NCBI GenBank assembly: GCA_902766825.1
Contig: CACXFB010000031.1
Span: 1-32,009, forward strand
Length of the DNA: 32,009 bases
Reading direction: 5' to 3'
From: an uncultured Lachnospiraceae bacterium
GTDB lineage: Bacteria; Bacillota; Clostridia; Lachnospirales; Lachnospiraceae
In this document: positions 16,275 through 24,197 of the stretch, piece after piece
Numbering within the stretch: position 1 is the first letter of the stretch
Layout of the letters: the number at the start of each line of letters is the position of its first letter
Notes under the pieces: generated by a model
What the model saw: the letters and a program-made list of their open reading frames with translations, nothing else
Database searches by the model: none
Told to the model about the DNA's origin: nothing
Made by a program: the position numbers and the translations under genes

Positions 16275-16961
16275 ATGGAGTGCAGGGATGAAAGAGATGA
16301 CAGTATATTGCATGCTTATGCAATGTTTGCAATGATACTGATAATTATATTTTTACAGGTACTTAATGTACGTCTGTTTGAAGTGATTACACATAGTGAA
16401 AGTGATCCCTATAATGGATTTATTACGACTAAGATTCTTATGATCATGGGATGTATTGTAACTATCCTTTTTGCAAGATTTACTTCAATTAAGCTTAATC
16501 TTAGATATATAATAAAAAAAGGTGTGATGCCAAATAAAGAATTGATATTTACAATCAGTATAATTGTAACTGTAATTGTTGGTATGATAATTACACGTTT
16601 GGTAGTGGAGCAGTTTAATGAAGATATTGCTACAAGACCATTTTTTGGATTATACCTTTCGTACCATGCAAGATGGTCTTATCCTATAACCTGTTTTGGA
16701 CAGGAAGTATATATGAAGGTTGTTATGCAGGAGAATTTCACTAATCTTTGCGGAAGAAAAAATAAACATCTTGGAATTCTTTTTACTGCATTATTCTTTG
16801 GAATCCTACATATGGGATATAACTGGTATCTTGCGATAGGAGCTTTTGTTTTTTGTATAGTTACAGGATATTTGTATGAGCGTTACAAGTCTATATGGGG
16901 GCTTACGGTTATACATGCGGTTATAGGATTTTTACCAAGGTGTTTTGGTTTTGTAGGATAA
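16275..16961 (+). CDS. CPBP-family-like intramembrane protein with altered motif 1
   Basis: A 228-residue protein with about six membrane helices. The C-terminal half has the CPBP/Abi (Rce1-like prenyl endopeptidase) layout. Motif 1 lies at Q143-E144-VYM-K148, motif 2 is FGILH, and a third His is in VIHAVIGF. In active members motif 1 is EExxxR; here the first Glu is Gln and the Arg is Lys, so activity is doubtful or altered. The start codon has AGGAGG about 14 nt upstream, longer than usual, but no better in-frame start exists. The gene is followed 23 nt later by a NUDIX gene and may be co-transcribed with it. Confidence 0.68.
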   Translation: MECRDERDDSILHAYAMFAMILIIIFLQVLNVRLFEVITHSESDPYNGFITTKILMIMGCIVTILFARFTSIKLNLRYIIKKGVMPNKELIFTISIIVTVIVGMIITRLVVEQFNEDIATRPFFGLYLSYHARWSYPITCFGQEVYMKVVMQENFTNLCGRKNKHLGILFTALFFGILHMGYNWYLAIGAFVFCIVTGYLYERYKSIWGLTVIHAVIGFLPRCFGFVG

Positions 16962-16984
16962 TGAGTTGAAAGAGGAATATATTT

Positions 16985-17494
16985 ATGCGCAGTCTGTTTG
17001 AGATAGATACAAAAGATTATGACATTAATGGTACAATTACCGTAAGACCGTCAGCAAGAGGAATTATAATTAAAGATGGACTTCTTGCAATGATATACAG
17101 TAAGAAATACGATTATTATAAATTTCCTGGTGGTGGAATAGATAAAGGCGAAGAAAAAGAAGAGGCTCTTAAAAGAGAGGTTCTTGAAGAGACAGGACTT
17201 ACAGTTATACCTGAATCTATCGTTGAGTTTGGAATGGTTCACAGAATTCAAAAAGGTGATTATGAGGATGTGTTCATTCAGGATAATTATTATTATTTGT
17301 GTGATGTTTTGGATGGCATTACACAGCAAAAACTTGATGAATATGAAGTTGATGAAGGATTTACTCTTGAGTATGTCACTCCTGAACAGGTTGTTGCCAC
17401 TAATACAGAATCTAAACTAAAAGAAGTAGATGGAATAATGCTAGAAAGAGAAATCAAAGTAATAAATATATTAAAAAATGAATGTATTCTATAA
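16985..17494 (+). CDS. NUDIX hydrolase
   Basis: A 169-residue protein with a complete Nudix box at residues 50-72 (G50, E56, R64, E65, E68, E69, G71; GGIDKGEEKEEALKREVLEE). It is therefore expected to be a metal-dependent hydrolase of a nucleoside diphosphate linked to another moiety. The substrate is not predictable from the box. It contrasts with the degenerate NUDIX domain of the NrtR regulator in this window. AGAGG lies upstream of the ATG and a terminator follows directly. Confidence 0.92.
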   Translation: MRSLFEIDTKDYDINGTITVRPSARGIIIKDGLLAMIYSKKYDYYKFPGGGIDKGEEKEEALKREVLEETGLTVIPESIVEFGMVHRIQKGDYEDVFIQDNYYYLCDVLDGITQQKLDEYEVDEGFTLEYVTPEQVVATNTESKLKEVDGIMLEREIKVINILKNECIL

Positions 17495-17505
17495 AGAAAT
17501 ATATT

Positions 17506-17536
17506 AAAAGGTAACCGTTTAGGGGTACCTTTTTTT
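17506..17536 (+). terminator. Intrinsic terminator after the NUDIX gene
   Basis: An 8-bp stem AAAAGGTA / TACCTTTT (17506-17513 with 17526-17533) with a 12-nt loop, running into a T-run to 17536. Confidence 0.8.
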
Positions 17537-17556
17537 GGTGCAAGCTTGCATCAGTA

Positions 17557-17786
17557 ATGACGGTATCGGCATTTGATATAATGTCGGAAAAAACATTTGC
17601 GAAGTGGGAAGTATCATCAAATATTGAATCCTATTATTATTCTTTGCCAATTATCTTGGGGATAATTCAGGTGCATATGTATGCTTTAATAATGGCAACA
17701 ACTGGTGGGACAGCCGTAATGGTAGTAACTATCGTGTGGGTGCAGGTAAGTATGCAATTGTTAATGGAACTGTAACGAAATTGTAA
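17557..17786 (+). pseudogene. Orphan, frameshifted CBM25-like module remnant
   Basis: Two frames together encode the second half of a CBM25-like module. From 17557 one frame gives SNIESYYYSLPIILG, matching the paralogues' GYEYEYTIQLG strand. One base further on, the next frame continues from about 17655 as GDNSGAYVCFNNGNNWWDSR, then NGSNYRVGAGKYAIVNGTVTKL, to a TAA at 17784-17786. Loss of one G in a G-run (GGGG instead of GGGGG) near 17656 would explain the shift. No signal peptide, peptidase domain or start with a ribosome binding site precedes it; stops and a terminator lie upstream. It is a relic of a former CBM-bearing gene, 0.6 kb upstream of an intact paralogue. Confidence 0.8.
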
Positions 17787-17807
17787 TTACTAATGCTTTA
17801 GCAGATA

Positions 17808-17836
17808 TTGAACTAAGTTTAAATGAATGTTATTAT
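17808..17836 (+). promoter_or_regulatory. Predicted promoter of the FakA C-terminal-type gene
   Basis: TTGAAC (17808-17813), a 17-nt spacer and TATTAT (17831-17836). A small hairpin TGTGAT/ATCACA lies in the leader (about 17843-17862), ahead of an ACGGAGGT ribosome binding site. Confidence 0.5.
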
Positions 17837-17890
17837 TGTAGATGTGATTTTTTATATCACAAATAATATCATTTTTACGGAGGTAATATA

Positions 17891-18184
17891 ATGGAACCGG
17901 TTAACAGCATTGATGCAGAGGACGATCAGTTTGCATATCGTTATGATACACAGTTACTCATAGACAGACGTGACAAGGATTTAGATGAGGATGAAATATC
18001 TGATTATATAACAAGTCATTTTGAAGGTAATTCTTTAATTGCTGCTGGAGATGAGGATCTTATCAAGATTCATTTCCACACCAATGAACCTTGGAAGATA
18101 CTTGAATATTGTAACACTGTCGGAGAAATTTATGATATTGTTGTAGAGGATATGATAAGACAATCGGACGGATTGCAGGGTTAA
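17891..18184 (+). CDS. Stand-alone FakA/YloV C-terminal-type small protein
   Basis: A 97-residue protein that resembles only the last domain of FakA/YloV (the DAK2-containing fatty-acid kinase). The matching parts are a YDTQLLIDRRDKDLDEDEI strand-helix, GNSLIAAGDEDLIKIHFHTN corresponding to the family's GDDDLVKVHVHTN, and a closing WKILEYCNTVGEIYDIVVED. The DhaL/DAK2 kinase domain and the middle domain are absent. A promoter, a strong ribosome binding site (ACGGAGGTAAT) and its own terminator argue for a real gene, not debris. A partner role for a full-length FakA elsewhere, or binding of an acyl carrier of the DegV/FakB type, is possible but not shown. Confidence 0.78.
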   Translation: MEPVNSIDAEDDQFAYRYDTQLLIDRRDKDLDEDEISDYITSHFEGNSLIAAGDEDLIKIHFHTNEPWKILEYCNTVGEIYDIVVEDMIRQSDGLQG

Positions 18185-18207
18185 TATTATTAGTTTTGGA
18201 ACGAAGA

Positions 18208-18250
18208 ACAGTACGTTTTTGACGTTTAGTTAAAGATGTACTGTTTTTTT
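18208..18250 (+). terminator. Intrinsic terminator after the FakA C-terminal-type gene
   Basis: Stem ACAGTAC / GTACTGT (18208-18214 with 18238-18244), a large AT-rich loop, and seven T residues to 18250. Confidence 0.75.
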
Positions 18251-18397
18251 GCGTATTACTTACAAAAGAATATAAATAAATTATTAAATTTGTGAAAACT
18301 CTTTTAATGTAATTGTTTTTTTATAATTGCTTATATATTATATTAACGTTGGTGATTTGGAAATACAAAAATTGTTATCAACAGATAGGAGTTTGAG

Positions 18398-21157
18398 ATG
18401 AAAAGTAACAAGTTAACCAAAGCGCTTGCATTAGTTTTATCGGTTGCAGTTATGCTTCCGTCAAATGTTTATGCAGGTTCAACAAAAGAAGCAAAAAAGG
18501 ATAATGTAGGATACGTTGATGAATCAAATAAAGCATTCCCTACAGGAGCAATTGTAACAGATTTATCAAATACAGATGAAAATCTTATACTTGATGATGT
18601 TACAGATTATTATGAAGCATTAGCAGAGGAGAAAAAGGCTGCTAAATATGACATGGTAACACCTGCAATGGCAGCAGCATCAGATGAAGATTTTTCAGAT
18701 GATGAGATTGTCTCATTAACAAAATCAGAAGTTAAAAAAGCTGATAATCAGGCTATGAAAGCAGTTGCTGCACTTCCTGATAGTGTAGACAATTCAAAAA
18801 GCAAGTATTTCCCACCAGTTGATTCTCAGTCAGGTGGATGCTGTACAGCATTTTCAGAAGTTTATTATCAGTTTAGTTATACAATGAATAAAGCAAGAAA
18901 CGTTGCTTCAACAACATCTACAAGTTTTTCACCATATTTCATTTATGCTTTTTGTGGTAATAATGGTGGTTCAGACGGACTTGGAGAAGAGCATGGATAT
19001 AAACTCCTTGTAAATAAAGGATGTGTAAATTTCTATGACAGAACTACAGCAGATGGATTCTATTCATGGACACCTTCAGAAAAGATGTGGAATAAAGCTG
19101 ATGATTACAGACTTGCAAGTTATCAGTTTATCTCAAGAGGACTTGGTACACAGGGACAGGAAGTAACATCACCTGACGATTCAGATCTTGATGTTATTAA
19201 GACAGCACTTAATAACGGTGAAATCCTTTCAATTACAACATTTATTTATGATTGGAAATACACGAAGATTAAGAATGGTACAGATTTCCCTGAAAACGCC
19301 AAATATTTAGGCGAGAAAATTATATATGATACAGACGGTAATGAAGGATGCCACAGAATTACAATCGTTGGATATAACGATAATATCTGGTGTGACGTAG
19401 ACCGCGATGGTAGATATGATGACGGTGAGATGGGTGCGTTAAAGATTGCTAACTCATGGGGAAAAAGTTATGAGAATAACGGATTCATATGGATGGCCTA
19501 TGATGCAATTAATAAAACATCTTGCGTATCAGGCGAAGTTTCAGATTCAAAGTACGGAGATATATGTGCTGCTGGTTTCTACAATACAGCCAGAGTAACA
19601 GCTGCTAATGTTGATTCTGATTCAGATTTCAAATTAGTATATTCACTTAATGCAAAGGAAAGAGAAGATGTTGAATTAACAGTGTCTCTTAGCAATAAGC
19701 TTACAGGAGAAACAAAAACATCAGAAGTAATTCCTTATGAATATGGTTCATATACTAACAAAGGATTACAGACATTTGACGGAACAACAAATCAGGATGG
19801 TACTATGACATTCGATCTTGATGTTCTTGATAGTAATATTAAAGCAATTGGATTTAGAAATTATACTGTTAAAGTAACAGCAAAGAGTCTTGTAACTTCA
19901 AGAACATACGAAATAAAGAACATGTATGTTAAAGATTACAATACAGGTGATGTATATCCTATTACAGATACTAATTCATTCCCTGTTGTTGTTAATTCAT
20001 CAGCAAAGACATTTAACATTGCAAAAGAACCATGTAATTATGTAAGAATATTCTATGATGGATATTCAAATCCTAACATTCATTATAAAGTAAGTGGTCA
20101 GTCATGGACAAGCGCACCTGGAAAGAGCATGATTGCTAACAAAGATATGGATGGATATGAGTACGAGTACATGATTTACCTTGGAGATGGCAATTTTGCA
20201 GAGGTATGCTTCAACAATGGTAGTGCATGGGATTCAAATGGCGGAAATAATTACAAGTTTAACAAGGGTGTTTACACATTCAAAAACGGAAAGATTACAA
20301 AGCTTGAGGGAGACAGCGACTTTGTAATTACTAAGTTTGAGGCTGACAAAACTGTTGTAGCTAAAAACGGGACTGTAACATTTAATGTAGATACAAATAG
20401 TAGCTTTAAGTCAAAACTTGAAATCTACAATTCAGATAAGAACTTAATCGATGCAGGTTCATATTCAGAGGCAAAAACATTAAGATATACTTTTGATACA
20501 GAAGGAACATTTTACGCAAAGGCAACTGCAATTGAAAATGGAACAGCAAAGACTGCATCATCTGATTTCATCAAGATTGAAGTACAGGGTGATTACACAA
20601 AGGGAATAACAATATATTATAAGGGTGTTAACAATGCACATATTCATTATCAGGTAGGAAGTGGATCATGGACAGCAGTTCCTGGCATTAAAATGAATGT
20701 CGGAAGCTCAGTAGCTGGATATGATTACAACTATCAGATTACACTTGGTAACTCAGATTACGCTAACGTATGCTTTAATGATGGTAATGGTAACTGGGAT
20801 TCTAATAATGGTAATAACTACAGACTTACTGCAGGTACATACCTTATCAGTAACGGAAATGTTATAAAGGTAGGATCAACATCTGTAACAATTTATTATA
20901 GCGGATACAATAATCCTAACATTCATTATCAGGTAGGAAATGGTACATGGACAAGTGTACCTGGTGTTAAGATGAACAAGAGCAATACAGTAAGCGGATA
21001 TGAATATGAATATACAATTCAGCTTGGTAGTGCTGATTATGTTAATTTCTGTTTCAATGATGGTAATGGCAACTGGGATTCTAATAACGGAAATAACTAT
21101 AGAGCTTATGCAGGAAAATATACTTTCAAAAATGGTGTATTAAATAGCATCGGTTAA
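18398..21157 (+). CDS. Secreted papain-fold peptidase with three CBM25-like modules (paralogue 2)
   Basis: A 919-residue exported protein with a signal of about 27 residues (KALALVLSVAVMLPSNVYAG). An acidic pro-region of about 100 residues (DVTDYYEALAEEKKAAKYDM) precedes the C1A-type domain, which starts near LPDSVDNSKSKYFPP. Catalytic residues are Q144, C149 (QSGGCCTAFSEVYY), H319 (CHRITIVGY) and N352 (KIANSWG). An EF-hand-type loop D333-E344 (DVDRDGRYDDGE) lies between His and Asn. A beta domain follows, then CBM25-like module 1 (about 546-637), an Ig-like module (about 638-735), and modules 2 (about 737-824) and 3 (about 827-919). Each CBM shows IHY(K/Q)V, W(T)xxPG, CFN(D/N)G, WDSN and NY. 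No wall anchor is seen, so surface retention would depend on the CBMs. The ribosome binding site is weak (ATAGGAG) and a terminator follows. Confidence 0.9.
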   Translation: MKSNKLTKALALVLSVAVMLPSNVYAGSTKEAKKDNVGYVDESNKAFPTGAIVTDLSNTDENLILDDVTDYYEALAEEKKAAKYDMVTPAMAAASDEDFSDDEIVSLTKSEVKKADNQAMKAVAALPDSVDNSKSKYFPPVDSQSGGCCTAFSEVYYQFSYTMNKARNVASTTSTSFSPYFIYAFCGNNGGSDGLGEEHGYKLLVNKGCVNFYDRTTADGFYSWTPSEKMWNKADDYRLASYQFISRGLGTQGQEVTSPDDSDLDVIKTALNNGEILSITTFIYDWKYTKIKNGTDFPENAKYLGEKIIYDTDGNEGCHRITIVGYNDNIWCDVDRDGRYDDGEMGALKIANSWGKSYENNGFIWMAYDAINKTSCVSGEVSDSKYGDICAAGFYNTARVTAANVDSDSDFKLVYSLNAKEREDVELTVSLSNKLTGETKTSEVIPYEYGSYTNKGLQTFDGTTNQDGTMTFDLDVLDSNIKAIGFRNYTVKVTAKSLVTSRTYEIKNMYVKDYNTGDVYPITDTNSFPVVVNSSAKTFNIAKEPCNYVRIFYDGYSNPNIHYKVSGQSWTSAPGKSMIANKDMDGYEYEYMIYLGDGNFAEVCFNNGSAWDSNGGNNYKFNKGVYTFKNGKITKLEGDSDFVITKFEADKTVVAKNGTVTFNVDTNSSFKSKLEIYNSDKNLIDAGSYSEAKTLRYTFDTEGTFYAKATAIENGTAKTASSDFIKIEVQGDYTKGITIYYKGVNNAHIHYQVGSGSWTAVPGIKMNVGSSVAGYDYNYQITLGNSDYANVCFNDGNGNWDSNNGNNYRLTAGTYLISNGNVIKVGSTSVTIYYSGYNNPNIHYQVGNGTWTSVPGVKMNKSNTVSGYEYEYTIQLGSADYVNFCFNDGNGNWDSNNGNNYRAYAGKYTFKNGVLNSIG
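20620..21150 (+). repeat. Tandem DNA repeat encoding adjacent CBM25-like modules 2 and 3
   Basis: Two direct copies of about 260 bp (roughly 20620-20870 and 20880-21150). They share long stretches, for example CATTCATTATCAGGTAGGAA and TGATGGTAATGG(T/C)AACTGGG. They are a ready substrate for gain or loss of a module by recombination or slippage. Confidence 0.8.
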
Positions 21158-21206
21158 TAATTTATGAAAAATTAATATGAATTTTAATATAATTTTATAA
21201 TTTGTC

Positions 21207-21258
21207 AAACAAGACGAATTTGTTCTTTTGAATTAAAGAATAAATTCGTCTTGTTTTT
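21207..21258 (+). terminator. Long-stem intrinsic terminator after CBM-peptidase 2
   Basis: AAACAAGACGAATTT (21207-21221) pairs perfectly with 21242-21256 and the pairing continues inward (GTTCTTT/AAAGAAT), giving a stem of about 22 bp followed by T residues. Confidence 0.93.
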
Positions 21259-21389
21259 CGTATAACTCAAAAAATAAAAAATAAATAAAGTGATTCTGAC
21301 GAAAAAAATTAAATGTATTGTTTGGTAGAGATATTCAGTATTAAAATACTCATGTAGTAAAAGAATACATATTTGTTTTGGAGGTTAAC

Positions 21390-23342
21390 ATGAAAAAGAA
21401 GTCGTTAAGCAGAGCTGTTGCATTGGCGTTATCGGTTGCATTTATTTTACCATCTAATGTTTTTGCAAGCTCTCAAAAAGAAACTAAGCAAGTTAATAAA
21501 AATTTAAGTTACAGATATTCTAATGAATATTGTGTAGATTATCCAGCAGGAACGATGCCTATTGATTTGTCGGAAATAGATGATGAATTAATCATCGATG
21601 ATGTTAATGATTATTATTTAGAACTTGCAAAAGAAGAGAAAGCAGAAAAATTTGATATGGTTACACCAGCAGAAGCGGTTGCAAGTGATAGCGAGTATTC
21701 TGAGGATGAGATTGTTTCATTGACAAGTAAAGAGATTAAACAGGCAAAAACTGATGCAAAAAATGCTGTATCACAACTCCCTTTAAGTGTTGATAATTCA
21801 TTATCAAAGTATTTTCCACCCATTCAGATGCAGGAAGGCGGAAGTTGTTCAACATTTGCGCAGGTTTATTATCAGTTTACGTATACAATGAATAAATTTA
21901 GAAATGTACCTTCAACCATTCCAAATTCATTTTCGCCATATTTTATATATGCATTCAATAATAACAATAATGGACAAGGTGGTTCAGCTCCTAAATTTAA
22001 CTATGAAATGCTTTTAAATAAAGGATGTTTGACATGTTCACAAAGAGATTTGTCACAAGGTTTTGATTCGTGGGTTCCGTCAGAAGAAATGTGGAACAAC
22101 GCAGATAATTTCAGAATTTCTAGTTACGAATTTTTTGGTACAGAACTTGGTGTTGGTGATCACAGAATTACGAGTGTAGACGATCCAGATCTAAATACTA
22201 TAAAGACTGCTTTAAATAATGGTGAAATTCTGGCTTTTTGTACGTTCATTTTTTCTTTTAAAGAGGATAAGATAAAGTATAATAGTTCTTTGCCTGAAAA
22301 CAACAAATTTGCAGGCGAAATCATTGTCCGTGACACAGCTGGTCAGGAGGGGTATCATGGCATGTGTATAGTAGGATACAACGATAATATATGGTGTGAC
22401 GTAGATAATGATAATGAAGTGGATCCTGGTGAAATGGGAGCACTAAAAATAGCTAATTCATGGGATAAGAGTTATTGTAATAATGGATTTATTTGGTTGT
22501 CCTATGATGCATTAAACAGTATTTCGTGTGTAACTGATAAGCAACATGAAGAAGATTTGGAAGAGAACCCTATTTTAATAGGGGTTTCAAGAATCACACC
22601 TGCAAAACTGAATGGTGATTCAGATATAAAACTTGTATATTCTCTTAACGCAAAAAACAGACAGATAATTGATTTACAGGTAAATGTTTATGATACATTA
22701 ACAGGAGAAACGTATTCAAAACAAGTTAATCCATATGGTTTGCCTGATTATTATGATATAACAAGTTGTACATTTGATGGTTCTTCTGTTAAGGATGGAA
22801 CGATGACATTTGATCTAGACAATATCGTTAAGAATATTTCATCTAATAATCTGAATAGATATAAGATTTCAGTAACAGCAAGTAGTAACAGTAGTTCAAT
22901 TGGTTACAAAATCAGAAATCTTTACTTAAAAGATTATATCTCTGGCAATGTATATCCAATCGAGAACACATCTTCTTTTCCTATCAGCGTGACATCTAAC
23001 AGTAAGACGGTAAATATTTCTGATAAAAAAACAGATTATATAAAAATTATTTACAAAGGATTTAATAAGCCAAAAATTCATTACCAGATTGGAAATGGAT
23101 CGTGGACAAATGCACCTGGAAAGAGCATGATTGCATATAGAGATTTTAATGGTTATAAATATGAATACATGATTTATCTAGATAATTCTAAGAGTGCAAA
23201 AGTATGTTTTAATGATGGTAATGGAAGATGGGATAATAATAACGGAGCAGATTATCGATTTGAAGCAGGTACATACTTGTTTGATAACGGAAATATAAAG
23301 AAAATTGACCAGTGTACCAGGTATAGCGATGTCCAAAAGTAA
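21390..23342 (+). CDS. Secreted papain-fold peptidase with one intact CBM25-like module, 3'-truncated (paralogue 3)
   Basis: A 650-residue close paralogue of the gene upstream. ATG 21390 is chosen because GGAGG ends 5 nt before it; an in-frame TTG at 21378 overlaps that site. The signal peptide (RAVALALSVAFILPSNVFAS), acidic pro-region and LPLSVDNSLSKYFPP junction match paralogue 2. Catalytic residues are Q148, C153 (QEGGSCSTFAQVYY), H323 and N356 (KIANSWD, so the usual Gly after Trp is Asp). The EF-hand-type loop is D337-E348 (DVDNDNEVDPGE). One CBM25-like module remains (about 548-638: IHYQIGNGSWTNAPG, VCFNDGNGRWDN). The protein then ends in an unrelated 13-residue tail (DQCTRYSDVQK), because a deletion changed frame; the rest of a second CBM follows out of frame. 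Confidence 0.88.
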   Translation: MKKKSLSRAVALALSVAFILPSNVFASSQKETKQVNKNLSYRYSNEYCVDYPAGTMPIDLSEIDDELIIDDVNDYYLELAKEEKAEKFDMVTPAEAVASDSEYSEDEIVSLTSKEIKQAKTDAKNAVSQLPLSVDNSLSKYFPPIQMQEGGSCSTFAQVYYQFTYTMNKFRNVPSTIPNSFSPYFIYAFNNNNNGQGGSAPKFNYEMLLNKGCLTCSQRDLSQGFDSWVPSEEMWNNADNFRISSYEFFGTELGVGDHRITSVDDPDLNTIKTALNNGEILAFCTFIFSFKEDKIKYNSSLPENNKFAGEIIVRDTAGQEGYHGMCIVGYNDNIWCDVDNDNEVDPGEMGALKIANSWDKSYCNNGFIWLSYDALNSISCVTDKQHEEDLEENPILIGVSRITPAKLNGDSDIKLVYSLNAKNRQIIDLQVNVYDTLTGETYSKQVNPYGLPDYYDITSCTFDGSSVKDGTMTFDLDNIVKNISSNNLNRYKISVTASSNSSSIGYKIRNLYLKDYISGNVYPIENTSSFPISVTSNSKTVNISDKKTDYIKIIYKGFNKPKIHYQIGNGSWTNAPGKSMIAYRDFNGYKYEYMIYLDNSKSAKVCFNDGNGRWDNNNGADYRFEAGTYLFDNGNIKKIDQCTRYSDVQK

Positions 23343-23514
23343 TGTTTACAGTAAATATGAATATGAATATACAATAAACCTTGGTGATGCAACATATGCA
23401 AATGTATGTTTTAATGACGGTAATGGTAATTGGGATTCAGCAGGAGGAAATAATTATAGATTTTATGCCGGAGAATATAAATATACGAATGGTAAGTTGA
23501 CAAAGCTTGATTGA
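23305..23514 (+). pseudogene. Out-of-frame remainder of the final CBM25-like module of paralogue 3
   Basis: In the +1 frame relative to the peptidase gene, the sequence reads TSVPGIAMSKSNVYSKYEYE, then TINLGDATYANVCFNDGNGNWDSAGGNNYRFYAG, to a TGA at 23512-23514. It begins exactly at the WTsvPG part of the module. About 75-80 nt coding for the linker and first strands (IYYKG...IHYQVGNGTW in paralogue 2) are missing at about 23304. It overlaps the end of the truncated gene and has no ribosome binding site of its own, so it is probably not translated. Confidence 0.88.
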
Positions 23515-23545
23515 CATAACAATTTCTAATTAATTTAATTATTTT

Positions 23546-23591
23546 AAAAAAAGAAGAACTCTTGCAAAGCTGTAATGAGTTCTTCTTTTTT
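23546..23591 (+). terminator. Intrinsic terminator after CBM-peptidase 3
   Basis: The A-rich arm and AAGAAGAACTC (to 23562) pair with GAGTTCTTCTT (23577-23587) and following T residues; loop 14 nt. The A-rich left arm may let it work in both directions. Confidence 0.9.
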
Positions 23592-23631
23592 ATAAAACGA
23601 AACGAAATTATTGTAAGACAATAAAATTACA

Positions 23632-23660
23632 TTGACATACAGTTGCTAATTTATTAATAT
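23632..23660 (+). promoter_or_regulatory. Predicted promoter of the DUF2975-XRE-DUF4173 cluster
   Basis: Consensus TTGACA (23632-23637), a 17-nt spacer and TAATAT (23655-23660), followed by an AAGGAGG ribosome binding site ahead of the DUF2975 gene. Confidence 0.65.
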
Positions 23661-23702
23661 AAGGGTAGAACAAATAATATATAAAAATAAAGGAGGATTA
23701 AT

Positions 23703-24182
23703 ATGCAGCAGAAATCACTTTCAAAATGGATTAAGGTTATTATATTGGTAATGGCTATTTGTGGATTTTTAATTTTTACTGTTATATTTCCGGTTATAGG
23801 AAAGGACATAATTGAAGAATACCCTGTTTTGTCTGACAGATTCTGGCCATGGTTAATTTTTTTCTGGGCACTTGGTGTTTCATATTATATTACACTGTAT
23901 TTTGGTTGGAAGATTGCTGACAATATTGGAGAAGATCGTTCCTTTTCTCATGAAAATGCTATATATCTGAAATATGTTTCATGGATTGAGGCAATTGATG
24001 CGTTATTTATTTTTTGTGTTAATGTAATTTATTTAGTAATAAAATTAAGTCATCCAGCAATTGCATTGTTATCACTGCTTGTTGTTTTTGTTGCAATAGC
24101 AATTTCAGTTTTTTTTGCATCACTTTCCCATCTTGTTGAGAAAGCAGCAGCAATGAAAGACGAAAACGATTTAACGATATAG
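23703..24182 (+). CDS. DUF2975-type membrane protein
   Basis: A 159-residue protein with four membrane helices (about 10-32, 46-70, 95-117 and 120-145) and a short charged C-terminus (HLVEKAAAMKDENDLTI), as in DUF2975 proteins. Their function is unknown. They are usually encoded directly upstream of a small YozG-like XRE regulator, exactly as seen here (next gene 15 nt downstream). This suggests a two-gene membrane sensor/regulator unit. Confidence 0.8.
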   Translation: MQQKSLSKWIKVIILVMAICGFLIFTVIFPVIGKDIIEEYPVLSDRFWPWLIFFWALGVSYYITLYFGWKIADNIGEDRSFSHENAIYLKYVSWIEAIDALFIFCVNVIYLVIKLSHPAIALLSLLVVFVAIAISVFFASLSHLVEKAAAMKDENDLTI

Positions 24183-24197
24183 TGGAGGATAATTGCA

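Noticed and set aside
20620..21150. Regular repeats considered as a CRISPR array or minisatellite
   Set aside because: The repeats are coding, about 260 bp long, and correspond to whole CBM modules.
23295..23342. Programmed ribosomal frameshift joining paralogue 3 to its last CBM
   Set aside because: The A-rich run before the junction would favour -1 slippage, which gives the wrong frame, and about 75-80 nt of the module are missing anyway; a deletion explains it.
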